A stretch of DNA of 64,000 bases, from NCBI GenBank assembly GCA_036345935.2, contig JADWOT020000005.1:5079960-5143959 (forward strand). Direction: 5' to 3'. The notes beneath the pieces are model-generated. The model worked only from the letters and a program-made list of their open reading frames with translations. It did no database searches and was not told the DNA's origin. Positions within the stretch are counted from its first letter, which is position 1. Every line of letters starts with the position of its first letter. The stretch is from Taenia hydatigena. Taxonomy: Eukaryota > Platyhelminthes > Cestoda > Cyclophyllidea > Taeniidae. Of the stretch, positions 47,440-58,596 are shown in pieces. The position numbers were made by a program, and so were the translations under genes.

Positions 47440-47640
47440 CCTGCCTCATCGCCACCAATCCTCTTCCCTCTTTTATCCCTCTCTCTCGCTATTAGCTTCT
47501 TCCCACTCTTTTACGTTCCCACTTGCTCCTTTATATTTACTCCTCATGTCCTCCTCACCCTATTCCTCCTTCTTCTTCCACTCACTCCTGTTGCGAACCT
47601 CTCTCCTTTGACTTTATGCTATAATTCACTGCCATTATGC
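47440..47640. other. Pyrimidine-rich tract
   Basis: About 180 bases of C/T-rich sequence with CTC and TTCC runs, between the Arg-like and Thr-like tRNA relics. It resembles the tail of element P (for example CCTTTATATTTACTCC against CTTTGCACTTATTTACTCC) but I cannot align it along its whole length. Confidence 0.35.
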
Positions 47641-47725
47641 ATGGAATGACGCATGATAGTGTGACTGAGTAAGGAGGCGCATTGCACTAGTGGATAAGGA
47701 AGGATTAGGAGTCAAATGCTTAGCA

Positions 47726-47790
47726 GTCTTCGTAGCTCAGGTGCTAGAGCACTTGTCATGTGATACAGGTGAGTTTAGCCTACTTCATTG
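47726..47790 (+). pseudogene. tRNA-Thr-like 5' half
   Basis: TAGCTCAGGTGCTAGAGCAC at 47,733-47,752 is a good A box and D arm (GCTC pairs with GAGC). The anticodon arm CTTGT-CATGTGAT-ACAGG has a 5-bp stem and the triplet TGT, as in tRNA-Thr(UGU), but the loop is one base too long. The T arm and B box are not recognisable behind it. It is a 3'-truncated or decayed tRNA relic. Confidence 0.4.
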
Positions 47791-47799
47791 CCTCGGCCT

Positions 47800-48660
47800 C
47801 ACCATGTTCCGTTTACATCGTAGCTACTAGCCCTAGCTTCGTGCACTCACGCCACATCAAATTTGACGATAAGAATGTGTGAGTGGATGGGTGGGTGTGT
47901 TGCAGCGACTGATGGATAATTGGAGGATATGTGTCACGGCACAGCAGAGAATAGCAGATGTTATTTTATTCACTCAGAAAATAAGCCTAAGTATACTTTT
48001 TTTTCTAGAAAATGACACAACTTATTTAATGCTGCTTTGTATTTCCGTAGAAATTAGATGCTTAATGAAGCTGACACTTTGAACTTCCGGTTGAAACACA
48101 GTCAAAGCTGTACATCTAGGGTCCCAAGGCATTCCTCGGTAAATTAATTTGGGGAAAGCAGTTACAATTACCAGTCACAAATTTCCTACACTGCTAGTTT
48201 ATTTATGCCTCACACTTCGATGGATGCTGCTCAGAGCATCTGTATGTACTTATTTTTCATTAATTTAAGGTAGCAATCATAAATTGAATGCTTGTTTGTT
48301 TATTAACATGAATCTTAGTTGAATATTGCCACAAAACTATCTTGCTTGTTTTCTGTGCTGATCAGCTAACGTTTCATTAGTTCATGGTCTTACAAGCATC
48401 GCATGATTGATTATCACCTCTTAGTTTGCATCTAAGGGCTGAACAGTTTTGGAAAGTAACAACGCTGTTATGATGCTTGTCTGAATACACCTTTGAAGCG
48501 ATAGTCAGTGATCAGCGATTCCGTTGATGGCAGGAACGCCATCAGCAACTGAGGATGAAGTGTAGTCTGAATGAGCACAGTCTTATCACACTGACAGCTG
48601 AGATAGTATACAGCTTCTCTTTCAAATACCCCTCACTCAGTCATGGTCCGTCCGAATCAC
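47800..48660. other. No gene recognised
   Basis: Two short frames of chance length only (67 codons at 47,879-48,082 and 62 codons at 48,555-48,743, both plus). Confidence 0.4.
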
Positions 48661-48667
48661 ATAGTGC

Positions 48668-48940
48668 ATGGACGAGATTATTAAGCGCATCGACTTCCAG
48701 GGTTTGTAGCAGCTTGGTCTGCATTCTGGGATCGATACTCTAGATAAGGTGCAGGAACCAGGTCAGCAGCACATCATGATGAAGATTCGAGGGGTAAGTA
48801 AAATTGAACTGCCTGTAGAGGAGCCAGAGGAGTCACTTCCGAGCCGTGCGAGTGCATATGGCGATTGGGAAATTGAGCCTTGCTGTTTGCATCCGAAGAT
48901 GAAGACGATGAAGTGACACGAAATGCGTAAAATTAAAATG
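48668..48940 (+). pseudogene. Decayed open frame with acidic end
   Basis: From an ATG at 48,668 one frame runs 82 codons to a stop at 48,914, broken only by TAG at 48,707 (a CAG to TAG change would explain it). The residues look like protein on both sides: M-D-E-I-I-K-R-I-D-F-Q-G-L before the stop, and L-P-V-E-E-P-E-E-S-L-P-S-R-A-S later. Near 48,890 the next frame reads F-A-S-E-D-E-D-D-E-V-T-R-N-A and then a stop, a natural-looking acidic tail, so there is probably also one frameshift there. The composition is GC-richer than its flanks. No intron is visible, so it might be a processed copy. I do not recognise the protein. Confidence 0.35.
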
Positions 48941-48959
48941 CGATCGAAACTTTGCAATC

Positions 48960-51900
48960 ACTAGAATAAAGAATGTCTTTTTAGACGAAATTCGATACGC
49001 GTAAGGCTAGGAATGGTGAAGCTACTCCATGCTTTCGGTTTGATATAATCATGTAATCAAGGGCTAGATATAAATAACTACAGCAGGGACCGATTAAAAC
49101 AACTGCTTGGTCTTCATTCACTTCCTTCGGTCAAAATACTGCTTGGATAGGTGGACCTTCTAGCAGCGCGCAAGCCTTCCTAAATCACATGCGTGACTCA
49201 ACGCTAACCCGATCTACTCATTTTGCACCAAACGCACACAATTAAGCAGCACAAGCAGTTATTGTTGTGTGATTGACGCCTAGTACGCTTGTAGAAAGGT
49301 GTACGATATCCGGCAATGCCCAAATGGTGAAGTCGTCATGTCTGAGAATTTGAGTTCTTTAGCACAATATTTGTGTGATACCTTTTAGGAACCACACGTT
49401 TCCTTACTTTCATTGTGTATCCGCCAGTGAAAGTAAGACTCATGAGGAAGCATACTACCCAATATAGCTGTACGGAATGAGTGGATGTATTTTGAGAGTT
49501 GCGCAGCGAAGGATATGACGAACTGCAATATGGATGACATGGTCAAGCCTAGTCCGTGCAAACTTAACCCAAAATTCTCTCTCCGTCGACTGCTAGTCTA
49601 GCTCAGGTTCTGAATTGTAAAACCCAAAATGTGGCATTTTTTTAATCAATAGCAGATGATTCTGAAGTTGACTTCTCGGAATAATTCGCTTTCTGGAAGC
49701 TGTATGCAGTTACTTCACACAGCAGTATTTTACCCGCTCCTCAGAGTTTTGACCAACACATGAGCCAAACTTTTATAGGGAACTGGCAAATCTATCTGAC
49801 AACGGCCATTTGAGGAACAGTTTACATCAGACCATGTGGTTGTCCATTGGGTGCCATCGTTGCAGTGAGTTTTTACTATGCATCTAAGGTTCTGAGATCT
49901 TATTTAGTGCATTACATTTGTAATGGGTAGAAAACGATAAAGAAGGTACGCATAGTGATTAAGTGACTTCGTAGCAATGTGTTGGCTTTCCTCTGGCGCC
50001 AATCATATAAACCTCCGCATCTTTGTCACAACCAATCCACGATGGTTTACACTGATAGTGGCAGGTGTTTTGTCGTTATGTTGTCGTTATGTTTTTCCTC
50101 CCTTTATTTGTGTATGAATTTTGCCTTCACTAAATTTGAGTTAGCCGTCTCACATGCCGTTAATGTTCTCATACATTGAGCTACTGCCTAAAGTGGCTTT
50201 AAAGGTGTACAGTTACTATGACGCCTTCAGTCTGCAATGCAATGTGCATGTTTTTAAAATTTATCTTGTAGGCAGGAGGAAAGATAATTAATCGCTTCCA
50301 GAGGAGCAAATCAATTACCCTGACGTAGAGAGCGCTATTTTTTCCAACTTCTATCAATGCGCTATCTACTGACTGTTTCGTCCGGTGCAATAAAGATGTC
50401 CGAGGACATTAAACTTTCCCATACCAAGGGTAGTCGTGTGGGAAGAGGAGGAAGAAATCGTAGCTGACTTTCTTCCTTTCATTGGAGGCATGAAATTTGA
50501 AGCCTAGTGTAAAACCGCTAGATCTAGCCTTCACCTATATCCCCAGCGACAAAGAATCCTGTTCGTTGTTTGTGCACTTCTGCGATATGTATTTTTTAGC
50601 GGCAATAGTAGTCAATGTCTTTAAGCTCTAAGAGCTAATCACCTTCATAAACGTTTTTTCTTGGTGTTTCTGTGCTGTTTGCGGAAGGAAAACCTTAAAG
50701 TATGTTGACAATCTCAATGAAATCGTTTTCTTTTTCTTTTCCACGCCTAATGGATCACACTTTTGCATGCGTGTTTTCTATGCACATCTCCAGAGGACAT
50801 TTGTCACTTTGAAAGAAAAATACATCTCTATCATAGCCGTCTTCTTTGAGTTTGCAATTCAAATATTTCCGCGGATCATGACCCTAGGACAGAGGAGCTT
50901 TGTGACGGTTTTTTCACTACATCACCCAGGGAAGTGGCGTGATTTATCACATTCGTATAGTAGTACAGAAGAACCACCAAACTTGGTGCGCAAAATGGAG
51001 TATTTGACAAACTACTCGTTTGTGATTTAGCTGATCCCCACAGGTCCGTCTTAAACAGTCATGTGACTTTCCAGGAAGATTTTCCAAATCGGTAGTTACA
51101 TTAGCAAACATAAGAAACTGCGTAAATTATTTGAATTCTGCGACCAGACAATTCTCGACAATCTGGTAACCTTCTACTGCCTCGCAGAGGTATTACTTTA
51201 CGTAAAATTTGAGTAGGATGTGAAAAGTGAACAGATAAAAAGGGAGTGGCAACTCGCACCTACTGCATATCTTCGTCCCGATTGCACTACTCACTATCGC
51301 ATCAGCCCAATATCTCTCGAACCTCGATTTCCCCACTTTTCACCCAATCAGTACGACTTAGCAACTTCCAACTCACTTTACACTACTCCTCCTCACTTCC
51401 ATAAAGCCTTATAAATTTACTACAACTTGCGCTATCCCGTCCCTAGTCGGTCCTCACAGTGTCTGTTCTCTTGTGACGTTCACTGTGTCCGTCGCATTTT
51501 CAATTTTACTTGTTTTCTTAAAGTTGCTTGAGCGTGCTCACATTCTCTGCTTTGCCAACATATCATTTTTGTGATTAATTTTACTGTTTTAGTACTTTCC
51601 AATGATTTATTTCGAACATTTTTGACAAGTGTGTTAAGAAAACAGCTAAAATATTGGTAGGATTTAAAGCTTTATTTCTGCACTTATGATTTTGTCATAT
51701 TTTAGGTAGGTTGCCTCGGTTTAAGTTATTATCGACTTTTGTCACCACAAATGACTTTGTGTTGGCACTAGCTTAACCGTACTCCTAACGCTCATATTAT
51801 TCACATTTACTAATGAGTTTTTCCATGCTGTGAATCCGTTATGCACGATATTCGGATCCATCGCTATGAAATTTTCGTGCGACGTAAGGCTTTATTGTTA

Positions 51901-52110
51901 TTTGGACACGACATTTACCAAAATATAAATGCTTGCGTCTTTCGACTAGGGTCAGTTTTTACACAGGGTCAGTTGTATAAACTGCTATTTGTGTATGAAT
52001 CTAAGGAGCAGATGCGTAGCTTTGCGCTTGCAGCGTTTCTAAATATAGAAACACGAAATCGCCACCTCTCCTACACTACCAAGTCTAAACTAAGCAACCA
52101 GCAAACCTAG
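48960..52110. other. No gene recognised
   Basis: Frames of 87 codons (50,767-51,030) and 89 codons (51,841-52,110) on the plus strand are of chance length. A C/T-rich stretch at about 51,280-51,410 is like other pyrimidine tracts in the window. The words AAAATGTGGCATTTTTTT near 49,628 and AAAATGTGGCAGTTTTTTG near 11,516 match, but I could not extend them. Confidence 0.4.
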
Positions 52111-52119
52111 CCTGTAATG

Positions 52120-52400
52120 TGTATAACCAAAGCAGGCGTCTTTTCTAACCTGCAGCAGTCAACTCCATTGATTGCCGCAGGCGGCATTACCGGCACTGAG
52201 CATGTTCCTGGGGAATTACAAAGCGAAATTGGTGTGATGCGCACCACGTTACAAGCGGCTTGCGTTGGCTAACGGAACACTACAACTGACTTATGTGCAG
52301 ATGTGGGAGGAGTCGAAGGCAGTCCACCACAAGCAAACAGACTCCATTGCCGCTATCCAGGCTGTGTAGCCAAGGACAAGCCAACGCCGTGTAGATGAGG
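52120..52400 (+). pseudogene. Coding-like relic with frame breaks
   Basis: GC-richer than its flanks. The first frame reads L-Q-Q-S-T-P-L-I-A-A-G-G-I-T-G-T-E-H-V-P-G-E-L and ends at a TAA near 52,270. From about there another frame reads T-L-Q-L-T-Y-V-Q-M-W-E-E-S-K-A-V-H-H-K-Q and later a stop. The look is that of one helical protein with a frameshift and a stop. No second copy is clear and no domain is recognised. Confidence 0.25.
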
Positions 52401-52817
52401 ATACAGGATGCCGTTTCTTGTCTCTTTGGTTTAATCGGCCTTTCGCTTACTTATCTACCTAGTTTTCATAGCAAACGCTCGGATATCGCGTGTCCATCCA
52501 CTTCACATTCATTCATCCCGTGCCTGTTTAGCCATCTATTTAATTATGCTTCGCCGTCCTCTTTGTTTCGTTTTTTATTATTGCCTATTAATGCATTGAT
52601 CGTGGATTCAAGTGTCAACCAAAATGTTTATTTTTATCAACTCGACAACACACTGATCATTCTGACTAGTCTATTTGGTGGATTTTGTTCAAAATGCTCC
52701 AGCATTAGCCTTGGATTAATCACGTATTTTGAGGTTGACTCACTTAAGTTTGCTCTTGTAATTGGCTCTTCTGCGGGAACGGAATGTTCATTGGTTAAGT
52801 ACGGGGTCGCAGTTTAA
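52395..52817 (+). other. 140-codon open frame, probably chance
   Basis: ATG at 52,395, stop at 52,815. It is rich in Ser, Leu and Phe, as expected from AT-rich sequence, and has several hydrophobic runs. Frames of this length are expected about once or twice by chance in a window of this size and composition. There is no second copy. I would not call it a gene without other evidence. Confidence 0.15.
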
Positions 52818-52819
52818 AA

Positions 52820-55800
52820 GTGTGGGTGTTTTTGAGGCTTAAAGGTGATATATTCTATAATTAGGTATTTGTTACTAATCTAGTCGACCTTGAACTGGCG
52901 TCCTAGTTGTGTAAAACTGCTAATGCGTTCGTCCCATTCGCGGACCTCGAGGGACGTGATAACCAAACGTGCGACCAACCTGTCAGCAAAAGTTGGAAGA
53001 GTCACTAGGGGATATTCTGGACCTTCAAAATAAGCTCAATGCTTTGGTTGCTTAAATGAGTAGAGATTAAGGTGAAGATTTGTTTTGAGCAGAGAGGGTT
53101 AAAGGATAGTTAAGACTTGGTTCCAATTAGTGTGCACAACACTTTTCTTCCCCTTTCCCTCGTAAACGTACAAGATGGCCAATACACACTGTACATTGCA
53201 TTCACTTTTGCTAGTTCCACCGGTGAGGACAGCAAAGTGGTGTGGGGAGGCAGTGTGGGGCAACGACGAGCCAGTGCCTGGCTGTGTGCTGCAGATGTGT
53301 AGCAGTTTGGGTTGGCGATGGAAGCCCTTCAACTTGCTTCTGGTGTGCTTTCGCTCTCACCTCTATCCCTTTCTCTCTCCCTTTTTCTAAGTCACATCAG
53401 TGAATGCCTCTAATACGCTCAAGTTTTCGCTCTTGTGCGTCAGATCGGCAGCGAGTAAGGGGAACAGTAGGAATGAGCAGGAGAATAATTGATTGTGTGA
53501 GTGAGCGAGTGATCGGCTAAGTAGGTGAATGGTTTTCTAAAGTCGCTCTATACTCACCAGAACAATGCGCCAATTTGACAGTCAGGGCGGTGGCATGTTC
53601 ACCCTCGTAGATTAGATGCAGCAACGCCGTCCGCGCGCTGACGATGAAGCTCCAACGTGCTATTTATTCACGTAGATTGCATAATTATACCTTAATACTG
53701 CTAAGTTTCATCAGACCTGGTTAATGGCAAATAGGGGTACAGAATGCACATCACTGTCTTAGTACGATGCTTGTCTGTAATGCCGAAGTGACGATTGAAA
53801 TACTGGTCACAAATATGTGCCAAACCACATGCCGCTTCGCGAGCTCTACCTTTTTTCCAGAGGACTTTCGAGGCGAGAACTGCAGTTGCTTACCTAGCTC
53901 TCGTGCTCCCTTAATGACGCAGATCAGATAGAATAAAAATCAGCCAGTTATTCTCCAGCCACTCGATACCTCAGCCGTTCAACAGTCACTTACATGCATT
54001 CGTCCATGCTTAGTAAAAATTTTAATTTGTATACATTTTATTTACTCATATCTCCTTAGTGTAAACGATTTCAACGTCTCTCTTTTATCCTTCTCAAACA
54101 GCAACTCCTGTTATAATTCAATAATAGATCTCTTTGTCTCCTCTACAGGTATGCATTATTATTGATGATTTGAGAATGCTAGCTCTCATTTTAGATACTC
54201 ACTTGCATTAAGAGTTCAGTCCTTTTCTATGGCTTGTGTTGTCATCTTAGTTGAATCGCCAAATCGTAGGCACGGTTATTTATCTTCCCTGCCAGGTATT
54301 TTCCAAAAACTGCTTCGCCGCCTAATAGGTTATTAAAGACTGAGTTTGGATCGGTCTAATTTTTTCTGAAGGGTGTATTAAGTCGCCTTATGAATCCGTC
54401 ACCAGCGCTTTATGCTTAAATAAATAAAAAGGATTGCGATTAGGTAGCTAATCTGGAGGTTGCAGCGGATGTGCTACTCATGAATTAGTTGCATTAGTCA
54501 TCCCCAAAACACTCTTCTAACAGCACTTCGTTGCCCACACAAGACATAACAACCACTGGTTTACTATTCTAAAAGGGCAGATAAATCCGAAAATTGAAGA
54601 CATGCTATCAACTAAATGCTCATATGTCCTCTTTATAATTGACGACTGTCTTCCTGTACTCACAAAATGCATCATCACAATTGCTCGTCACTCTAATTTC
54701 TGCCTTTTCTACCTAATTTTCTCGAAGTCTATTTGTAGTTAAAGGCAGTAGAGCTGGAATTTACTTAGAGGAGAGCGAGAATGTAGTCCTTCTTGGATCC
54801 GGCAATCAAACAGAGAAACGTCAGCATTGATTCCGCTACATTCGCTAATACCAAAGCGTGGCGTCGTAACATCTATTCAATTATTTTAAAGGCGTTTTTA
54901 CAGGCGTATCAGTATCTGTTCGCTATGCCTTCCCCTCCAAGAAAAGCCGTAGTCTCCATTAATTGGAAGAGGGCACCTAGCAGGTAACATCGCCTCTTTA
55001 AAACTGTGCAAGCATGTAAACATTCTTGTTGCAGGCGAACTAGTTTTTTATAAAAGTAAGTGTTCAATCCACACGTAGCGTTGTGTAGCCCTATATTTAT
55101 GCGAGTCTTTTGTAATAACTGAATGTCTTCTAATTCCTCTAAGTGTGACCGCTGCGATTTTGAGCCATTAACAAGGCTTTCTACTGGTAGCAGAGGGTAA
55201 AAGCTTTTGCATACGTGATTGTCGTCGTTGGTTATTATACCCTTTGTTAGCTTTGCGTTACGTAGAGGAATTATGAGAGGCCAAAGGTGGACTTCACGTG
55301 TTTACTTTAAAAAGAGATTGCTTGCAAACTCACAACATTTGACAGATGATTCCACCAGTTTCAAATCAGAAATTACCAGAGAAATTTAATAATCAAAAAC
55401 AAATAATACATATGAGCACAACTCTTAACGTCAAGAAGGAGTAGTCGCACACAGTCACCCAAACCACCGCCTTGGGTGGCTCTCTGTCAGCAGCGTGGAG
55501 GTTAATGCATAAGACATTGAAGAGGCTCACTATCAGCTTACTGCTTCAGCCGTGCCATCAAAATAAGGAAAGGAACAATAAATGCACTGACAATGGCACC
55601 GGCATTTTTCGAAAGACATTGATTGGACCTCTTATGTCACCGCCTTATTTAGAAATAGCCAGACTTGTTTGCTTACGCATATTTAAAATCATTACTATGA
55701 CGCTCGGGTAGTGATCTGCTGACCCAGACCCGGGCTTCTTAAGAGCCAATGAGGAGAGTCAACACAGGAGTACAAATCTGCATAACGCTTAAGCATAAAA

Positions 55801-56370
55801 CATGAGCAAAGCTTGTACCAAAATTGCGTAAAGACGTCAATCCCGTCAGATAACGATACCTTTGAAACAAACATGTTTTTGTGGAATTTAAGATCAAAAC
55901 ATAAGTACTACAGAATAGAGCCCAAAATTTATTTGAATTTCAATTTTATAAAGTGCACACTATTTTGCATAATCCTGCGGTTATTAAAATTAAACAAAGT
56001 TTTTTAACTTGCTGAGTTTATAGGATATAAAATAGTAATAATTTTTTCCTAAGGAGCAGGTATTTTTATCTTAAGCATCCATATTCTCATGACTAACCTC
56101 AGCAAGACAGGTTATTAATGAAATCTAACAGACGAAAAAATTTTCTTTTTCTTTAGCTCCGCAAAGATTAAAATAACCGATAATTGCCCCTGGTTAATGT
56201 TTGCAAAAGTAAAATTAGAAATAATATTTACGTTTCAGGACTTAAGAGCATAGAATGAGGTGGTCAAAATAATAGCCTCAATTGGCTAAGTAGTTGCAAA
56301 AATGCAATGACAGGAGCACTTAGATAAGAATTTTCTCAAAAATATATAAGTTGCGAAGTCACTAGAACCG
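52820..56370. other. No gene recognised
   Basis: Short frames only. Overlapping frames at 53,099-53,390 on both strands reflect a GC-richer stretch. No repeat shared with other parts of the window was found. Confidence 0.4.
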
Positions 56371-56379
56371 CGAGGTGGA

Positions 56380-56620
56380 TCCTGAGGGCAGGTGGTTGCT
56401 GGCCCACTTTTTTCTTTGTACTTATGTACTACCACCCAACATTGCCCTCATTCTCATTCATCCACTTTCTTCCCTACTCATTTCTGCGCCTGTTTACAGC
56501 CATGCCACTTCTCATCACGCATTGGCTTAACATCCAACGGAGCGACCTCATCCAAACAAATAGGTAGTCAATATGAAAGGGTTTCATGCTTGAGTCTTTT
56601 ACTGGGCGTATGAACTGCAA
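56380..56620 (+). mobile_element. Pyrimidine-tail element P, second copy
   Basis: A direct repeat of 57,075-57,300. Both have GGTGGTTGCTGG/GGCGGTTGCTAG at the start, then a C/T-rich tail, GCCATGYCACTTCTCA, CATTGGCTTAACA, and CTCATCCAAACAAAT near the end, followed by CAATATGAA and TTTTACTG. The two copies are about 690 bases apart. A third, inverted copy is at 21,825-22,110. The copies differ by many single changes, so they are old. Short direct repeats at the ends were not found. Confidence 0.45.
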
Positions 56621-56869
56621 TGCTAATCATGCACGTCTGGATGGTAATCAAGAGATGCGTGTGAGCATGCGACTATAAATTGCACCGTAACAGTTCAGTG
56701 TGGATGATTGTGTCAGCATTAATTTGATTCTACGATTGACAGGATTCAATTGCAGATGAAAAAGCCAGCATTCATTTACTGTGATTATGCAGTGGATAGC
56801 TGTTTTTTGGTTGTAAAAGGGAAGAAAGGGGGAGCAATGAAGGGTTGCAGACGTCGGCGACCGCACCAC

Positions 56870-57075
56870 GTGGCAGCATCTGGCCTCCGTCCCACCATAA
56901 AGGTTGTGCTACGCCGATGCAGGTTATTACAAGTATGGATGACGATAAGGGAAAGCTTGCAGTCGCTGCCGATGATAGGGCGTAGAAACCTCTGGTGTTC
57001 GTCTAGCCATTGAGGTAGTGCTGCGTCGGTGAGGGTTAGTACATGTGTGCTTGAGCACGATGGAAAGCCCGCGGG
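56870..57075 (+). repeat. Two tandem heads of element P
   Basis: Two successive stretches, starting with CTGGCCTCCGTCCC (about 56,880) and CTGGTGTTCGTCTA (about 56,991), are about 112 bases apart and match for 50 or more bases. They read G-L-R-P-T-I-K-V-V-L-R-R and V-R-L-A-I-E-V-V-L-R-R in the same relative frame. The inverted copy at 22,088 reads G-L-R-R-T-I-E-N-V-L-L-R. So a short protein segment is shared by all three. The second head has a stop just after R-R. Confidence 0.45.
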
Positions 57076-57300
57076 TGGGCGGTTGCTAGGTCACTTTATT
57101 CCTTTGCACTTATTTACTCCACACCCAGCATTACCCTCCTCTGCTTTCTCCCCTATTCATTTGTGCGTCTTTCCAGCCATGTCACTTCTCACCACACATT
57201 GGCTTAACAACTTATGAAGCGATCGCCATGGCCTTTGTCTCATCCAAACAAATTGATCAATATGAAGGCTTTCATGCTTTGGCTTTTTACTGTATCAGCA
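57075..57300 (+). mobile_element. Pyrimidine-tail element P, third copy
   Basis: Direct partner of 56,380-56,620. Here the tail follows a head (56,991-57,060), the same order as in the inverted copy at 21.8-22.1 kb. This supports a unit of head plus tail of about 300 bases, with the head missing or not recognised before the copy at 56,380. Confidence 0.45.
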
Positions 57301-57599
57301 GAAACGCATATTTTGGCCTTTTTCTCTCTTGAGAAATTTTCATGATTTGTTGATTTTATAAGTTTTGCATTATTATCCAAAAATAAAAACTTCGACTTTT
57401 GTCCAATTAAGTTTTTAACTTTTGAAGTCGTAGTAGCTTTTACTAGTCCTAGCGATTCGCAGCCCATATATGAAACACTTATTTCTTTTGCAATCACCTT
57501 AAACGTAATGCTAACTATATTTTATTATTTTGTTTTGCGTTCGAAAGCGCAAAAATAATTACGAAATTGAGAAAATCCTTTTATATTCGCCCTAGGATT

Positions 57600-58106
57600 T
57601 GCATAGCATACAGGCGTCAAGCCATTTCGGAACATTAAGATGACTGGTCTATCTGCATGGCTGACCGATTATTCCGTGGCACAGATATGTTCCTAGAAGC
57701 AACTTTTTTATTTTGTGGTTCGTATTCATCAGCTAGCTCTATTCCTTAAAATTTCGTCAAATTTACACAACTGTTATTATCTATTACTATTTTCTGCCAA
57801 ATCTATTGGGTAGTTTATGACTTCTGGAGTGACTTTTTCCTAATTCCGACTTCTGTTTAGTCGGATATGGATCCAGGTGAAGGCAATCTCCCCACCGTGG
57901 TCAGCGGTCCTGTGTCACATGTGCCCACTGAGATGATGCAGGAAATAATGAGCATCTTAATGTGTAATTTCAGAACTGTCAAGATGTGTGGTATCGAGTA
58001 GCAAGGTCTGCCGATTTACGCCACTATCTGTGAACAGCTAGTTTGCATGCGCATCACAGCGTCTGTTCTTTGCTTACGCAGCTATTACCAGACATGGCTT
58101 TAATAA
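57600..58106 (+). pseudogene. F-box-like relic, second copy
   Basis: It aligns with 13,490-13,880. A frame from an ATG at 57,867 runs 44 codons to TAG at 57,999 and, read past it, another 30 or so codons to TAA. Residues about 20-45 are V-P-T-E-M-M-Q-E-I-M-S-I-L, then F-R-T-V-K-M-C-G-I-E. This fits the F-box pattern: P-x-E, E-I-(M)-S-x-L, then R-x-V-x-x-C before a W that would stand near the TAG. In the other copy the TAG position is TCG. F-box proteins recruit targets to SCF ubiquitin ligase. The match is short, and other helical domains could give it. Confidence 0.35.
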
Positions 58107-58596
58107 AAATGCCAAAAAACGACTGACTGCTTCAATGCTAGCAGTAAAAGCTATGCATTTTTATGCCGACTCGTATTACATAGTAAAGACTTGCTTGTGT
58201 AGACTTCAATAATGGCAAAATTCCTAGTCTTTTTGCAGCAATTTATTTTATGTCTTGTACAATTTTGCGCTTTTATCTCAAATCTCTAACGCCTTAGCTG
58301 TTGGCTTCTGCCCGTTCCAAAGTAAAAGTGGATCGCCACCTCCACGGCTTTGGTGCTTCTGTTATTGCATGTGGGTGGCATTGTGCTATCCAGTGTCTAT
58401 GAGGATGAGACGGAAGGGAAGGAAGTGCTGGATTTATCGACGTACACTCATGTAGCTACACAGAAATGAAATAGTCGGTGTATGTTATTTACCGTCAGGT
58501 AGTTGATGACAAGGAATGTATGGTTGGACTCTAGGTTTGCCGCATGTATTTGATGCAGATGGTGGCTGGATTATCCAATAGAATCTTAACAAGCAG

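Noticed and set aside
52395..52817. A 140-codon frame as a gene.
   Set aside because: One or two frames of this length are expected by chance, its residue mix is that of AT-rich sequence, and no copy or domain supports it.
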